A stretch of 64,000 nt of DNA from Thinopyrum elongatum (taxonomy: Eukaryota > Streptophyta > Magnoliopsida > Poales > Poaceae): NCBI GenBank assembly GCA_011799875.1, contig CM022297.1:523183362-523247361 (forward strand), in the 5' to 3' direction. Shown here one piece after another: positions 44,801-57,086 of this stretch (positions are counted from its first letter, which is position 1; each line of letters opens with the position of its first letter). A program made the position numbers and the translations under genes. The notes beneath the pieces are model-generated. The model was not told the DNA's origin, ran no database searches, and saw only the letters and a program-made list of their open reading frames with translations.

Positions 44801-45767
44801 AAGATGCAAAATTGATAATGATAGTGCAACATACTTGTGGCACTGCCGTTTAGGTCATATTGGTGTAAAGCGCATGAAGAAACTCCATGCGGATGGACTT
44901 TTGGAATCACTTGATTATGAATCATTTGATACTTGCAAACCATGCCTCATGGGCAAGATGACTAAAACTCCGTTCTCCGGAACAATGGAGCGAGCTAATG
45001 ACTTATTGGAAATAATACATACCGATTTATGTGGTCCGATGAGTGTTGAGGCACGCGCCGGGTATCATTATTTTCTAACCTTCACAGATGATTTGAGTAG
45101 GTATGGGTATATCTACTTGATGAAACACAAGTTTGAAACATTTGAAAAGTTCAAAGAATTTCAGAGTGAAGTAGAGAATCATCGTAACAAGAAAATAAAG
45201 TTTCTATGATCTGATCACGGAGGCGAATATTTGAATTACGAGTTTGGCCTTCATTTAAGACAATGTGGAATTGTTTCACAACTCACGCCACTTGGAACAC
45301 CACAGCGTAATGGTGTGTCCGAACATCGTAACCGTACTTTATTAGATATGGTGCATTCTATGATGTCTCTTACCGATTTATCACTATCGTTTTGGGGTTA
45401 TGCATTAGAGACAGCCGCATTCACGTTAAATAACGCACCGTCTAAATCCGTTGAGACGACACCGTATGAACTATGGTTTGGCAAGAAACCTAAGCTGTCA
45501 TTTCTTAAAGTTTGTGGATGTGACGCTTATGTCAAAAGGCTTCAGCTTGATAAGCTCGAACCCAAAGCGGAAAAGTGCGTCTTCATAGGATACCTGAAAG
45601 AAACTATTGGGTATACCTTCTACCACAGATTCGAAGGCAAAATCTTTGTTGCTAGGAATGGGTCCTTTCTAGAGAAGGAGTTTCTCTCGAAAGAAGTGAG
45701 TGGGAGGAAAGTAGAACTTGATGAGGTAGTTGTACCTGCTCTCGAATTGGAAAGTAGTACATCATAG
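44801..45767 (+). pseudogene. Angela integrase
   Basis: The zinc finger is formed by LWHCRLGHIGVKRM and CKPCLMGKM. The catalytic core shows Asp in IIHTDLCGP, Asp in SDHGGEYL and Glu in GVSEHRNRT. TGA at 45207-45209 replaces Arg just before SDHGGEY (CGA expected). TAG at 45765-45767 ends the next open stretch. All catalytic residues are present. Only stops damage it. Confidence 0.9.
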
Positions 45768-47507
45768 AAAACCGTTCCCGTGATGCCTACACCAACCAGA
45801 GAGGAAGCAAATGATGATGATCATGAAACTTCAGATCAAGTTACTACTGGACCTCGTAGGTCGACCAGAACACGCTCCGCACTAGAGTCGTACGGTAATC
45901 CTGTCTTGGAAGTCATGTTGTTGGACAACGACGAACCTACGAACTATGAAGAAGCTATGACAAGCCCAGATTTCGACAAATGGCTTGAGGCCATGAAATC
46001 TGAGATAGGATCCATGTATGAGAACAAAGTGTGGACTTTAATGGATTTGCCCGATGATCACCAAGCCATTGAGAATAAATGGACCTTCAAGAGGAAGACG
46101 GACGCTAATGGTAATATCACTGTCTACAAAGCTCGACTTGTCGCAAAAGGTTTTTGACAAGTTCAAGGGGTTGAGTACGATGAGACTTTCTCACCTGTAG
46201 CAAAGCTTAAGTCTGTCTGAATCCTGTTAGCAATTGCTGCATTTTATGATTATGAAACTTGGCAAATGGACGTTAAAACTGCATTCCTTAACGGGTTTCT
46301 TAAAGAAGAGTTGTATATGATGCAAACAAAAGGTTTTGTCGATCCTAAAGGTGCTAAAAAAGTGTGCAAGCTCCAGCAATCCATCTATGGACTAGTGCAA
46401 GCATCTCGGAGTTGGAATAAACGCTTTGATGAGGTGATCAAAGCATTTGGTTTTATACAGACTTATGGTGAAGCCTGTATTTACAAGAAAGTGAGTGGGA
46501 GCTCTGTAGCATTTCTAATATTATATGTGGATGAGATATTGCTGATTGGAAATGATATAGAATTTCTGGATAGCATAAAAGGATATTTGAATAAGAATTT
46601 TTCATTGAAAGACCTCGGTGAAGCTACTTACATATTGGGCATCAAGATCTATAGGGATAGATCAAGACGCTTAATAGGACTTTCACAAAGCACATACCGT
46701 GACAAAGTTCTAAAGAAGTTCAAAATGGACCAGTCAAAGAAAGGATTCTTGCCTGTGTTGCAAGGTTTGAAATTGAGTAAGACTCAAAGCCTGACCACGC
46801 CAGAAGATAGAGAGAGAATGAAAGTCATTCCCTATGCCTCAGCCATAGGTTCTATAATGCATGCCATGCTGTGTACCAGACCTGATGTGTGCCTTGCCAT
46901 AAGTTTGGCAGGGAGGTACCAAAGTAATCCAGGAGTGGATCACTGGACAATGGTCAAGAATATTCTGAAGTACCTGAAAAGGACCAATGATATGTTTCTC
47001 GCTTATGGAGGTGACGAAGAGCTCGTCGTAAAGGGTTACGTCGATGCTAGCTTTGACACAGATCCGGATGACTCTAAGTCGCAAACCGGATATGTTTTTA
47101 TATTAAATGGTAGAGCTGTCAGTTAGTGCAGTTCTAAGCAGAGCATCGTGGCGGGATCTACGTGTGAAGCGGAGTACATAGCTGCTTCGGAAGCAGCGCA
47201 TCAAGGAGTCTGGATGAAGGAGTTCATATCCGATCTAGGGGTAATACCCAGTGCATCGGGTCCAATGACAATCTTTTGTGACAACACTGGAGTAATTACC
47301 TTAGCGAAGGAATCCAGGTTTCACAAGAGAACCAAACACATCAAGAGACGCTTCAACTCCATTCTCGAATATGTAGAGGATGGAGACATAGAAATTTGTA
47401 AAGTGCATACGGATCTGAATGTAGCAGACCCGTTGACTAAGCCTCTTCCACGAGCAATACATGATCAGCACCAAGACTCCATGGGTGTTACATTCATTAC
47501 AATGTAA
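45768..47507 (+). pseudogene. Angela reverse transcriptase and RNase H
   Basis: RT motifs include KWTFKRKTDANG, ARLVAKGF, VEYDETFSPVAKL, MDVKTAFLNG and QSIYGLVQASRSWNKRF. The catalytic box reads YVDE at 46524-46535 instead of YVDD, a one-base change (GAC to GAG). Stops: TGA 46155-46157 and TGA 46218-46220 (both CGA expected), TAG 47124-47126 (TGG expected). RNase H shows STCEAEYIAASEA, FCDNTGVI and RTKHIKRRFN. Natural TAA is at 47505-47507. Confidence 0.9.
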
Positions 47508-47525
47508 TCTAGATTACTGACTCTA

Positions 47526-47540
47526 GTGCAAGTGGGAAAC
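47526..47540 (+). other. Angela polypurine tract
   Basis: GTGCAAGTGGGAAAC precedes the 3' LTR; the family usually has AAGTGGGAGAC. Confidence 0.8.
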
Positions 47541-49237
47541 TGATGGAAATATGCCCTAGAGGCAATAATAAAGTTGTTATTATTATATTTCCTTATTCAT
47601 GATAAAGGTTTATTATTCATGCTAGAATTGTATTGACCGGAAACTTAAATACATGTGTGGATACATAAACAAATACCGTGTCCCTAGTGAGCCTCTACTA
47701 GACTAGCTCATTTATCAAAAGCTGGTTAAGGTTTCCTAACCATAGACATGAGTTGTCATTTGATAACGGGATCACATGATTAGGAGAATGATGTGATGGA
47801 CAAGACCCAACCGTTAGCATAGCATATGATCGTTCAGTTTATTGTTACTGCTTTCTTAATGTCAAATAAATGTTTCTTCGACCATGATATCATGCAACTC
47901 CCGGACTCTGAAGGAATGCCTTGTGTGCCATCAAATGTCACAACGTAACTGGGTGATCATAAAGGTGCTCTACAGGTATCTGCGAAGGTGTCTGTTGAGT
48001 TGGCATGGATAGAGACTGGGATTTGTCACTCCGTATGACGGAGAGGTATCTCTGGGCCCTCTCAGTAGTATAACATCACAAGAAGCTTGCAAGCAAAGTA
48101 ACTAAGGAGTTAGTTACGGGATGATGTATTACGGAACGAGTAAAGAGACTTGCCGGTAACGAGATTGAACTAGGTATGGAGATACCGACGATCGAATCTC
48201 GGGCAAGTAACATACCGAGAGACAAAGGGAACAACGTATGTTGTCATAAAGGTTCGACCGATAAAGATCTTCATGGAATATGTATGAACCAATATGGGCA
48301 TCCAGGTCCCGCTATTGGTTATTGACCGGAGAAGCGTCTCGGTCATGTCTACATCATTCTCGAACCCGTAGGGTCCGCACGCTTAACGTTCGTTGATGAT
48401 ATAATACTATATGAGTTATGTATGTTGGTGACCGAACGTTGTTCGGAGTCCCGGATGAGATCACGGACATGACGAGGAGCTCCGGAATGGTCCGGAGGTA
48501 AAGATTGATATACTGGATGATATGGTTAGGGGGTAAGGCCCACGAGGCTTTAGGTCGGTGCAAAAGGAAGTTTTGTGGAGGTCAGGGACTAGACGTCAGG
48601 GACCCTGATGTCTAGCCCTGGGCCAGACGCCAAGGCCCATGGCATCTGGGCCAGACGCCAAGGCCCATGGCGTCTGGGCCAGACGGCGAGGACTGTGGTG
48701 TCTGGTCCTGGAAGCACGAGAAGGACTCTTCTTTGCGTGCTAAACCGACTTTGAGGAGGCTCTTTCTCCAAGAAACGACCCCATGGCTCAACATATTAAT
48801 AGAGGGGCAGGGCTAGCACCCGGAACACATTAAGATTCACCAAGCCGTGTGCCGACAACCCCGCCCCCTCTAGTTTATCATCCGTCATAGTTTCTGTTGT
48901 GCTTGGTGAACCGCTGCGGAGATTGTTCTTCACCACCACCGTCACCATGCCGTCGTGCTGCGGAACTCATCTACTACTTCGCCCCTCTTGCTGGATCAAG
49001 AAGGTGAGGACGTCATCGAGCTGAACGTGTGCTGAACGTGGAGGTGCTGTACGTTCGGTATTTGATTGGGACGGATCATGAAGGTGTACGACTACATGAA
49101 CCGCGTTGATAAACGCTTCCGCTTAGCGATCTTCAAGGGTATGAAGATGCTCTCCCCTCTCATAGCTATGCATCTCCATGGATAGATATTGCGTGCGCGT
49201 AGAATTTTTATTGTTTTCAATGCAACATTCCCCAACA
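47541..49237 (+). repeat. 3' LTR of the Angela-type element
   Basis: This 1697-bp LTR ends CCCCAACA. It is more complete than the 5' LTR but has a mutated TATA region and an extra 28-bp minisatellite unit. Confidence 0.92.
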
Positions 49238-49242
49238 CTGCC

Positions 49243-50280
49243 TGCATCTAGTACTATTACTCCACACATCGACCGCTATCCAGCATGCATCTAGTGTTTT
49301 AAGTTCATGGAGAAACGGAGTAATGCAATAAGAACGATGACATGATGTAGACGAGATTTATCCATGTAGGAATAGCCCCCATCTTGTTATCCTTAATAGC
49401 AACGATACATGCGTGTCTTGCTGCCCCTTCTGTCACAGGGAAAGAACACTGCACGATCGAACCCATCACAAAACACCTCTTCCCATGGCAAGAAAAATCG
49501 ATCTAGTTGGCCTAACTAAACCAAAGATTCGAAGAAGAAATACGAGGCTATAAGTAATCATGCATATAAGAGATCAAAGAAAACTCAAATAACTTTCATG
49601 GATATAAATCTGATCATAAACTCAAAGTTCATCGGATCCCAACAAACACACCGCAAAAAGAGTTACATCAAATAGATCTCCAAGAGACCATTGTATTGAG
49701 AATCAAAAAGAGAGAACAAGCCATCTAGCTACTGCCTATGGACCCGTAGGTCTATGGTGAACTACTCACGCATCATCGGAGAGGCACCAATGAGGATGAT
49801 GAACCCCTCCGTGATGGTGTCTAGATTGAATCTCATGGTTCTAGAACTTACGGCGGCAGGAATTGTGCTTCGTCGACTCCCCTAGGGTTTTTGGAATATT
49901 TGGGAATTTATAGGGCAAAGAGGCGGTGCAAGGGGGCTCCAAGGTTGGCATAACCCCCTGGGCGCACCTGGGCCTCCTGGCACGCCCTGGTGGGTTGTGC
50001 TACCCTCGGGCCTCCCCTCTGGTACTTCTTTGGCCCACTGGGTGTCTTCTGGTCCAGAAAAAATCTCCAAAAAGTTTCGCTGCGTTCGGACTCTGTTTGG
50101 TATTGATATTCTCCGAAGTAAAAAACAAGCAAAAAACAGCAACTGGCACTGGGCACTATGTCAATAGGTTAGTCCCAAAAAATGATATAAAATTGCTATA
50201 AAATGATTGTAAAACATCCAAGAATGATAAGATAACAGCATGGAACAATCCAAAACTATTGATACGTTGGAGACGTATCA
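49243..50280 (-). repeat. Gypsy left LTR, inner part
   Basis: This continues the LTR after the Angela TSD and aligns with about 54447-55473. It ends at GTATCA (50280). On the minus strand a CCTATAAATTCCC near 49905-49917 is a plausible TATA box. Confidence 0.87.
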
Positions 50281-52989
50281 GCATCCCCAAGCTTAATTCC
50301 TGCTCGTCCTTGAGTACGTAAATGATAAAAACTGAATTTTTGATGTGGAATGCTCCCTAACATGTTCATCACATATTCTTTTCTTTTGTAGCATGGACAT
50401 TTGGACTTTTATATGGTTCAAAGCAATAGTCTAGTTTTGACATGAAGATTTCAATACTCAAGCATATCAACAAGCAACCATGTCTTTCAAAATATCAACA
50501 CTAAAGAAAGATATCCCTAGCCCATCATGCTCAATCACTGATCTATTCGTGAAACACACTCGCATATTAGCTACATCCAATGCTCAAGTACGATCATAGT
50601 GCCCCTTAGTTGGTGCTTTATAAGAGAAGGTGGAGACTCAAATAAAAATAAAAATTGCATAAAGTAAATAGATAGGCCCTTCGCAGAGGGAAGTAGGGAT
50701 TTGTAGAGGTGCCAGAGCTCAAAGCTTAAATTGAGAGATAAATTTTTTTGAGAGGTATACTTTTCCCGTCAACGAAAACGACCGAGTAATTCCCAACACT
50801 TTCCATGGTAGATATATTATAGGCGGTTCCCAAACAGAAAATAAAGTTTATTCCTTTCTCCACCATTCTTTCACACTCCATGGATAGCCGTATCCACGGG
50901 TACCGTCCATACCAACACTTTCCAAGGAATTTATTATTTGACAACATAAAGTAAATTCATTTTTAATTTCAGGACTGGGCATCCCTATTACCGCCATACT
51001 CTCGTGCAATGACAAGTGAATAAACACTCATCTTGAGAATAACACATCTAGCATGGAAAATATTGGCCACCCCCTGCCGCTTCATGAGCGGTACGAGCAC
51101 ACAAAAAGGAAAATTATTTTGAAAATTAGAGATGGCACATACAAATTTGCTTAGAATGACACGGGAATACCGCATATAGGTAGGTATGGCAGACTCATGT
51201 GGCAAAACTGGGTTTAAGGATTTTGGATGCACAAGTAGTATTTCTACTTAGTACAAGTGGAGGCTAGCAAAAAGATTGAGAAGTAACCAACTAAGAAACG
51301 AAAAATCACATAAGCGAGCATTAAGCATAACTAACACCGAATAATGCACCACAAGTAGGAGGTAATTTCATTGTATAACTATTGACTTTCGTGCTTGCAT
51401 AGGGAATCACAAACCTTAACACCAATATTCTTACTAAAGCATAATTACTCACCAACATGACTCACATATCACTATCATCATATCTCAAAACTATTACAAG
51501 GAATCAAGTTTAATTTGTCCAATGATCTTCATAAAATTTTTCATTATATCCCTCTTGAATATCTATCACTTTGGGACTAGTTTCATATATTGCAATTGCT
51601 TTGACAAGCTCAAATAAATTTAAGTGAAGAACATGAGCATAAAGATTTTCATCTCTCAAAATAATATAAGTGAAGCATGAGAGAATTTCTTCAAAATTAC
51701 TAAATCTCAAATAAATCTAAGTGAAGCATGAGAGTATATCTTCAAAAATATTAAAGCACACCGTGCACAAAAAGATATAAGTGAAGCACTAGAGCAATTC
51801 CATAGCTCAAAAAATTTAAGTGAAGCATAAAGAGCAATTCTAACAAATCATAGCATAATTTGGCTCTCTCAAATAGATGTGTCCAGCAAGGATACTTGTG
51901 ACAAAATAAAAAGCAAAACAAGCAAAGACTCATATAATACAAGACGCTCCAAGCAAAACTCATGATATGTGACGAATAAAAATATAGCTCCAAGTAAAAT
52001 ACCGATGGTCGTTAGAAGAAAGAGGGAATGCCTTTCGGGGCATCCCCAAGCTTAGTTGCTTGGTTCTACTTAAATATTATGTTGGGGTTCCATGGGGCAT
52101 CCCCAATATTAGTCTCTTTTCACTCCTTATTCCTTCATCCATCATGTTCTCACCCAAAACATGAAATCATCAAACACACAAAACTTAACAAAACCTTCGT
52201 GAGATCCATTAGTATAAGAAAACCAATCTTCACTTTAAGTACTGTTGCAAACCCATTAAAATTTAATTATTGCATTATATCTACTGTATTATAACTTTTC
52301 CATGGCTTATACCCCCCTATACAATCCATAGATTCATCAAAATAAGCACACATTGCAACGAAAACAGAATCTGTCAAAAACAGAACAGTCTGTAAAGACA
52401 CGAATTTTTCTCATACTTATGTAACTCCAAAAATTCTGAAAAATTAGTACAACGTAGGAAATTTGTACATTAATCTTGTGAAAAAAAATCAGAAGTTTTC
52501 CTCGCTTCTGTGAATTTCCAAAACTCTGCTACTGGACGCAAAAGTTTCTGTTTTTTAACAAGATCAAATCAACTATCACCAAACATGATCCCAAAGGCTT
52601 TACTTGGCACAAAAACTAATTAAAATATAAAAACACAATCATAACAGTATCATAATTGTGCAAACACTAAAAAACAGAAAGAAAAAGGCAAAAATAAATT
52701 TTATTCATTGGGTTGCCTCCCAACAAGCGCTATCGTTTTATGCCCCTAGCTAGGCATAAGATTTTATTGATGCTCACATGAAAGATAATAATTGAAACAC
52801 AAAGAGAGCATCATAAAACAAGTGACAAACATAATTATGTCTAACATACTTCCTATGCCTAGGCATTTTATAGGAGAACAAATTATCAAGACAAGAAGAA
52901 CCTAGCATATGCAAGCAAGGAGAAAGAAAGAATAACAATCTCAACATGAAGAGAGGTAATTTAGTAACATGAAAATTTCTACAACCATA

Positions 52990-53390
52990 TTATCCTCTCT
53001 CATAATAATTACATGTGGGATCATATTCAAATTCAACAATATAGCTATCACCTAACATATTTTCGACATGATCCACATGCATGTAAAGTTGACACTCTTC
53101 CAAAATAGTGGGATTATCATCAAATAAAGTCATAACCTGTCCAAACCCACTTTTATCAAAAAATTCACAAGATTGATAATTCTCCAAAGTAGTGGGATCA
53201 TTAATACCTAAAGTTTACACTCTTCCAAACCCACTTTCAATATTATTGCAAACATTATTATCAATATCATATTCATCATGAGGCTTAAATAAAATTTCAA
53301 GATCATAAGAAGCACTATCACCCCAATCATGATCATTGCAATAAGTAATTGACATATCAAAATTAGCATCCCCAAGCTTGGGGTTTTGCA
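52990..53390 (-). pseudogene. Degenerate ORF in gypsy interior with SGFG repeats
   Basis: On the minus strand one frame encodes about 130 residues beginning MQNPKLGDANFDMSITYC and ending YDPTCNYYERG, with an in-frame TAA around 53212-53214. Two similar segments each contain SGFG (SGFGRV and SGFGQVMTLFDDNPT). I do not recognise a domain; it may be a leader ORF remnant of the autonomous relative. It is the only coding-like trace in the interior. Confidence 0.5.
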
Positions 53391-53858
53391 TATTATTAGC
53401 ACAATTGACATATAGAATTTATAATAACACCATTGCAATCATGCTTCTCATTCAAGAAGCTATCGTGAATCACTTCATAAATTTCCTTGTTTAGCACTTC
53501 ATCATAATTTTCAGATTCATGAATTTCAAGCAAAACTTCATAAAGATAATCTTGTGCACTCAACTCACTAGCAATTGGTTCATCATAATTGGATCTTTTG
53601 AAAATATTAGCAAGTGGATGAGGATCAATAACAATAAATTTTTAGCAAGCGAAGATGCAAGCAAATAGAAGACACATGGCACACACGCAAAGAAAGATCA
53701 AACAAGAAAAAAGGCAAATAAAAAGGCAAATATTTTTGTGTTTTTCTGAAAATGTTTTAGAAGTGGGGGAGATGAAAATGAGAGGCAAATGGCAAATAAT
53801 GTAAATTGCAAGGAGATGAGATTTGTGATTAGGAACCTGATAGATGTTGATGATGTCT

Positions 53859-53875
53859 CCCCTGCAACGGCGCCA
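53859..53875 (-). other. Primer-binding site of the gypsy element (tRNA-Asp type)
   Basis: The minus strand reads TGGCGCCGTTGCAGGGG, 11 bases from the LTR end at 53887. It resembles the tRNA-Asp primer site of many grass gypsy elements. Confidence 0.8.
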
Positions 53876-53886
53876 GAAATTCCTTT

Positions 53887-55473
53887 TGATGTCGCTTGAA
53901 ACTGCGTCGGTATTTCCCCAAAGAGGAAGGGATGATGCAGCACAGCTACGGTAGGTATTTCCCTCAGTTATGAAACCAAGGTATCAATCCAGTAGGAGAA
54001 CCAAGCAATACTATGTAAATGGTACCTGAACACAAAGAACAAATACTTGCAACTCGACGCGTATGAGGGGTTGTCAATCCCTACGGGGTTTCGGCGCCAG
54101 AAATTGTGAAGTTGAGGGGAAAATAATGGTTGTAGATTGAATAAATAGCTCTCGATAAAGCGCGAAATAAAATAAGTAATAAAAAAGTGCAGCAAGATAT
54201 TTTTTGGTTTTTGGAATAATAGATCTGAAAATAAAACCGAATAAAAATAGATCTCAAAGCAAATATCATAAAGAATAGACCCGAGGGCCGTAGATTTCAC
54301 TAGTCGCGTCTCCCGAGAAAATAGCATACTGTGGGTAAACAAATTACTATTGGGCAATTGATAGAAGATCGAATAGTTATGATGATATCCAGGCAATGAT
54401 CATTATATAAGCATCACGTCCAAGATTAGTAGACCGACTCCTGCCTGCATCTACTACTATTACTCCACACATCGACCTCTATCCAGCATGCATCTAGTGT
54501 ATTAAGTTCAGGGAGAAACAGAGTAATGCAATAAGAATGATGACATGATATAGATGAGGTCTATTCATGTAGGAATAGCCCCCATCTTGTTATCCTTAGT
54601 AGCAACGATACATGCGTGTCTTGCTGCCCCTTCTGTCACTGGGAAAGAACACCGCACGATCGAACCCATCACAAAGCACCTCTTCCCATGGCAAGAAAAA
54701 TCAATTTAGTTGGCCTAACTAAACCAAAAATTCGAAGAAGAAATAGGAGGCTATAAGTAATCAGGCATATAAGAGATCAAAGAAAACTCAAATAACTTTC
54801 ATGAATATAGAGCTGATCATAAACTCAAAGTTCATCGGATCCCAACAAGCACACCGCAAAAAGAGTTACATCAAATAGATCTCGAAGAGACCATTGTATT
54901 GAGAATCAAAAAGAGAGAAGATGCCATCTAGCTATTGCCTACGGACCCATAGGTCTATGGTGAACTACTCACGCATCATTGGAGAGGCACCAATGAGGAC
55001 GATGAACCCCTCCGTGATGGTGTCTAGATTGGATCTCGTGGTTCTAGAACTTGCGGCGGCTGGAATTGTGTTTCGTCGACTCCCCTAGGGTTTCTGGAAT
55101 ATTTGGGAATTTATAGGGCGAAGAGGCGGTCCAGGTGCGCTCCGAGGTGGGCACAACCCCCCTGGGCGCGCCTAGGCCTCCTGGCGAGCCCTGGTGGGTT
55201 GTGCTCCCCTCGGGCCTCCCCTCTGGTACTTCTTTGGCACACTGGGTGTCTTCTGGTCCAGGAAAAATCTCCAAAAAGTTTTGCTGCGTTTGGGCTCCGT
55301 TTGGTACTGATATTCTGCGAAGTAAAAAACAGCAACTGGCACTGGGCACTATGTCAGTAGGTTAGTCCCAAAAAATGATATTAAATTGCTATAAAATGAT
55401 TTTAAAACATCCAAGAATGATAACATAACAGCATGGAACAATAAAATATTGTAGATACGTTGGAGATGTATCA
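53887..55473 (-). repeat. Gypsy right LTR (5' LTR in element orientation)
   Basis: This 1587-bp LTR starts (plus strand) TGATGTCGCTTG and ends GATGTATCA, followed by the TSD ACATG (55474-55478). It is uninterrupted and serves as reference for the Angela-split partner. Confidence 0.9.
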
Positions 55474-55478
55474 ACATG

Positions 55479-56344
55479 CCATCTAAATTGAAGTAAAGCA
55501 AAAATATGACAAGATCACATTGATCCATGAGACAAGTTGTGCACGCATGAAATAGTTATGCGGGTTTCTATAGATATACTATAGTTTGTTTTCATATGGT
55601 TGTAGCTCTTTTACTAATTTTAAATATCTTCATAGAGGGTTTCACAATATACGAGTTTGAAAAATATCTTAATAAAATTTTGTTGATTGGTATATAACTA
55701 ACAAGAACTCTACAGTGTATGTGGTGTTAATAACGGTTTTGTCCTCGAAACAATAGCGCCTACAGTATTTGTATAACTACTCATTTCCCTCTTCAACTGG
55801 AACATATATAGCTTTAGCTTAATACTCCACAATGCAATATATGATTTTGGGGGAGGCTTACATGTTAACTCAACAATAAAGTGATTAAAACAACTGTAGC
55901 TTACTTTAAGAGATTAAGTAGAAGGACCACTGTCAATTTGGGTCAAAAGACACATGACGTCAGTTTGGAATCTGCTTCAAGTCGGGTGTGGCACACAGCT
56001 TTCGAAGTATGAGAACCAAATGTGCGTGTTTTCCTAGGAACCAAAAGTAAATATAGGCATATACTTGAGTTCACTGACCGAAACCCTTTTTTCTGTCCAA
56101 ACTGATCAAAGTAAACATTCCAAATTAACTGGGCCACACATTTTTCTTAAGAAACATCCCCATCTTATCAGTAAAATATTCTATCTAGCTTTGATTGAAT
56201 TTATAGCGGTTTCTGAAACTATATGGGATTATAAAACACAACATTCATGCATGCACCCAGATCATGCATTGAGAGCTACACAAGCTATGAAGAAACACCA
56301 AACAAAAGTTATATTACTGCTAATCAAATATACTAATGCAAAGT
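55479..56344. other. Unassigned DNA right of the gypsy element
   Basis: No credible gene or element terminus. The flank CCATCTAAATTGAAG would have joined directly to 39876 before the gypsy insertion. Confidence 0.5.
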
Positions 56345-57024
56345 AATTATTTTTGGGGGGTATAAAACTCGTAAGCATCAACTATAAGATGTAATCAATA
56401 CATAAAAATACTCTCAGCAACCGATCTGAGGTTATGGTACCCAGATTGAATAGATGTTGAACTAGGGTTGGAGATGGAGATGGTGTTGGTTAAGATGTTG
56501 ATGAAGATCCCGATGAAGAACAGAATGTTGATGATGATGATGGCTTAGATCTCCCATCTCGGAGGGAAGTTTCCTCGGCAGAATCACTCCGTGAGAGAGC
56601 AAAAGTGCTCCACCTCGGTTCCACCTCGCAGACGGCGACGAAAAGTCCCGAATATTTTCTTTGAGTTTTTCTAGGAAAAATGAGATTTTATAGCCAAAGG
56701 GCACGGGAATGTAGACACAAAGCCACCAGACGGGCCCACCACGTGGCCAATCCATCTGGTGCCCCTGTGGCTCCCCTCTGTCCCTCCTTCGGTCTTCATA
56801 TTTTCCAGAAGTAATTCACAAAAATCCCCGGCATGTTTGGAGCCCTAATTTTTTATCTTTTGTTGCAAATTAGGTTTAAATTTTGAACTGTCCGGTAATT
56901 TCCCTCTCTGGGTATACCTTGCAGTAAAGAAAGAAAAGTCATTAGAATTACATCATAATGTGGCATATATTATTGAAATATGATAAATTACAATAGCAAA
57001 TAGTGATGCAAAATGGACGTATCA
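56345..57024 (-). mobile_element. Truncated gypsy LTR remnant
   Basis: On the minus strand the segment starts TGATACGTCCATTTTGCATC at 57024, a common Triticeae gypsy LTR start, and continues with LTR-like sequence including CATCTTAACCAACACC and CCCTAGTTCAACATC. It lacks a clear CA end near 56345, so it seems truncated. No partner LTR is in the window. Confidence 0.55.
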
Positions 57025-57086
57025 AAGACAATGTGCAGGAAACAATGTCTTTTTCACAAGCGCAAGAAGGTTCTAAGAAGGATGTG

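Larger units (their letters stand above)
40435..49237 (+). mobile_element. Angela/WIS/BARE-1-type Copia retrotransposon, 8.8 kb
   Basis: LTRs at 40435-42018 and 47541-49237 are flanked by CTGCC (40430-40434 and 49238-49242). The LTR start TGATGGAAATATGCCCTAGA is the signature of the Angela/WIS/BARE-1 group, usually TGTTGG at the first bases. Order: LTR, mutated PBS, long leader of about 1.2 kb, gag, protease, integrase, RT, RNase H, PPT, LTR. The polyprotein is one frame interrupted by stops and a 281-bp duplication. It inserted into the left LTR of the gypsy element, so it is the younger of the two. Confidence 0.93.
50281..53886 (-). other. Gypsy interior without gag-pol
   Basis: The interior starts (minus strand, from the right) with a PBS and ends with the PPT. 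It is AT-rich and lacks pol motifs in all frames. The GCATCCCCAAGCTT motif recurs near 50280, 52040, 52088 (partial) and 53366. One short degenerate coding trace is listed separately. Confidence 0.75.
39877..55473 (-). mobile_element. Non-coding gypsy LTR retrotransposon with Angela nested in one LTR
   Basis: LTRs at 39877-50280 (containing Angela) and 53887-55473 are flanked by ACATG at 39872-39876 and 55474-55478. On the minus strand the LTR starts TGATACGTCTCCAACGTATC and ends GCGACATCA. The minus-strand PBS TGGCGCCGTTGCAGGGG (tRNA-Asp type) lies next to the right LTR and the PPT AAGCTTGGGGATGC next to the left LTR. The 3.6-kb interior has no pol. After removing Angela, the left LTR is 1596 bp against 1587 bp for the right. 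It belongs to the gypsy superfamily; the family is uncertain. Confidence 0.87.
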
